A stretch of DNA of 5,837 nt, from contig CAIPWS010000038.1 of NCBI GenBank assembly GCA_903868845.1, forward strand, positions 1 to 5,837, read 5' to 3'. Position 1 is the first letter of the stretch, and every line of letters starts with the position of its first letter. Positions 5,671 through 5,837 of this stretch are shown in pieces. This DNA is from an uncultured bacterium. Its GTDB lineage: Bacteria > Patescibacteriota > Minisyncoccia > Phycocordibacterales > PALSA-1337. The notes beneath the pieces are model-generated. The model was not told the origin of the DNA. It ran no database searches and worked only from the letters and a program-made list of their open reading frames with translations. The position numbers and the translations under genes are program-made.

Positions 5671-5729
5671 GGATGATGGCCATGGTGACGTTACGTGTTC
5701 TCTGAGCACATATGAAAATTAGGCCATCC
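5671..5729. other. GC-rich structured intergenic segment, possible leader or small RNA
   Basis: In the 212-nt gap between the divergent pheS and the partial + gene, bases of about 5641-5760 are roughly 54% GC, well above the AT-rich stretch next to pheS. GATGGCC (5675-5681) can pair with GGCCATC (5722-5728), and using GGAT (5671-5674) instead, with a 3-nt bulge, extends the stem to ATCC at 5729. Inside, GTGTT (5695-5699) can pair with AGCAC (5705-5709). On the - strand this would be the 5' leader of the pheS operon. I do not recognise a known RNA family, and no convincing protein is encoded. Confidence 0.3.
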
Positions 5730-5734
5730 GAGGA

Positions 5735-5752
5735 GACGTGCCCCCTCACGTC
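5735..5752. promoter_or_regulatory. operator-like inverted repeat GACGTG-N6-CACGTC
   Basis: A perfect 6-bp inverted repeat with a 6-nt spacer; AGG (5731-5733) and CCT (5756-5758) add an outer pairing. It covers the -35 and spacer position of the promoter at 5758-5766, the usual place for a repressor site. CACGTC recurs at 5558-5563 across the pheS start codon, and further ACGT cores are at 5688 and 5693. The regulator is unknown. Confidence 0.4.
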
Positions 5753-5757
5753 CCACC

Positions 5758-5766
5758 TGATATACT
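5758..5766 (+). promoter_or_regulatory. extended -10 promoter, apparently leaderless
   Basis: TGATATACT fits an extended -10 (TG-N-TATACT against TGnTATAAT). There is no good -35. Transcription would begin about 7 nt past the hexamer, at about 5773, which is the A of the ATG of the next gene. No Shine-Dalgarno lies between them, so the mRNA is predicted to be leaderless. Confidence 0.5.
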
Positions 5767-5772
5767 CTTTGA

Positions 5773-5837
5773 ATGATTAGGAATCAGTTCTTGTCTTTGC
5801 TCCGGAAAGTAATACGAGCTGGAGCAGAAGCTCAAAT
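5773..5837 (+). CDS. partial gene of unknown function, cut by the window end
   Basis: An open frame from ATG at 5773 runs to the window edge, giving MIRNQFLSLLRKVIRAGAEA and one further Gln. The 21 visible residues look like a basic amphipathic helix, with no hydrophobic signal peptide. No Shine-Dalgarno precedes it, but the extended -10 at 5758-5766 places the transcript start at or next to the ATG, which supports the start. It is divergent from pheS. The fragment is too short to assign a family. Confidence 0.5.
   Translation, partial: MIRNQFLSLLRKVIRAGAEAQ

Noticed and set aside
5636..5722. A 28-codon + strand frame with a CxxC motif (MKSMCRSCAF).
   Set aside because: Very short, only one further Cys so no complete zinc site, weak start signal, and it falls in the foldable GC-rich segment.
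5564..5749. A 61-codon - strand frame just upstream of pheS, in the same frame and ending one codon before the GTG start; considered as a separated PheS N-terminal domain.
   Set aside because: Its sequence lacks the long charged heptad-like helices of the PheS coiled coil, it contains no family motif, its Lys/Asn-rich end comes from an A-rich tract, and there is no ribosome binding site. Being in frame has a one in three chance.
5561..5772. T-box riboswitch controlling pheS.
   Set aside because: I could not find the conserved T-box sequence or a clear antiterminator/terminator pair with U-tract before pheS, and T-boxes are mainly known from Gram-positive bacteria.

Overview
The window looks like chromosomal DNA of a bacterium with a reduced gene set, most likely from the Candidate Phyla Radiation (Patescibacteria). 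This is inferred from the unusually short phenylalanyl-tRNA synthetase subunits, the divergent nucleoside diphosphate kinase and the tightly packed operon. No rRNA or other phylogenetic marker is present to prove it.

Left block (1-1430, + strand): a small polytopic membrane protein of unknown function (139-777), two hairpins (803-878), a MarR-family repressor (915-1370), then a clear intrinsic terminator (1390-1424). Both genes have good Shine-Dalgarno sequences. The MarR gene is GC-richer (about 50-55% in sampled lines) than most of the right-hand genes. Inverted repeats near both genes are candidate operators, so this may be a small self-contained regulator/target module.

Right block (1474-5560, - strand), in transcription order: pheS, a frameshifted DUF1653 gene, a CYTH-domain protein, ndk, pheT. 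Gaps are 3-18 nt, so this is almost certainly one operon. pheS and pheT, normally adjacent, are separated by three small genes. Those three are AT-richer (about 33-37% GC in sampled lines) than pheS (about 48%) and pheT (about 43%), which suggests insertion into an ancestral pheST pair. No gene in this operon has a recognisable Shine-Dalgarno sequence. Both synthetase subunits are trimmed: PheS lacks the N-terminal tRNA-binding coiled coil and PheT lacks the EMAP/OB-fold tRNA-binding domain. The catalytic, B3/B4 editing, B5 and FDX-ACB anticodon-binding domains remain.

Right edge (5561-5837): a 212-nt divergent intergenic region, unusually GC-rich between about 5640 and 5760, with several hairpins. 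Its right side carries an extended -10 promoter whose predicted start coincides with the ATG of a + strand gene cut off by the window end.

I found no mobile element, CRISPR array, tRNA or rRNA. The most interesting points are the doubly trimmed PheRS, the A8 frameshift in the DUF1653 gene, and the divergent promoter region with an operator-like inverted repeat and structured GC-rich DNA.
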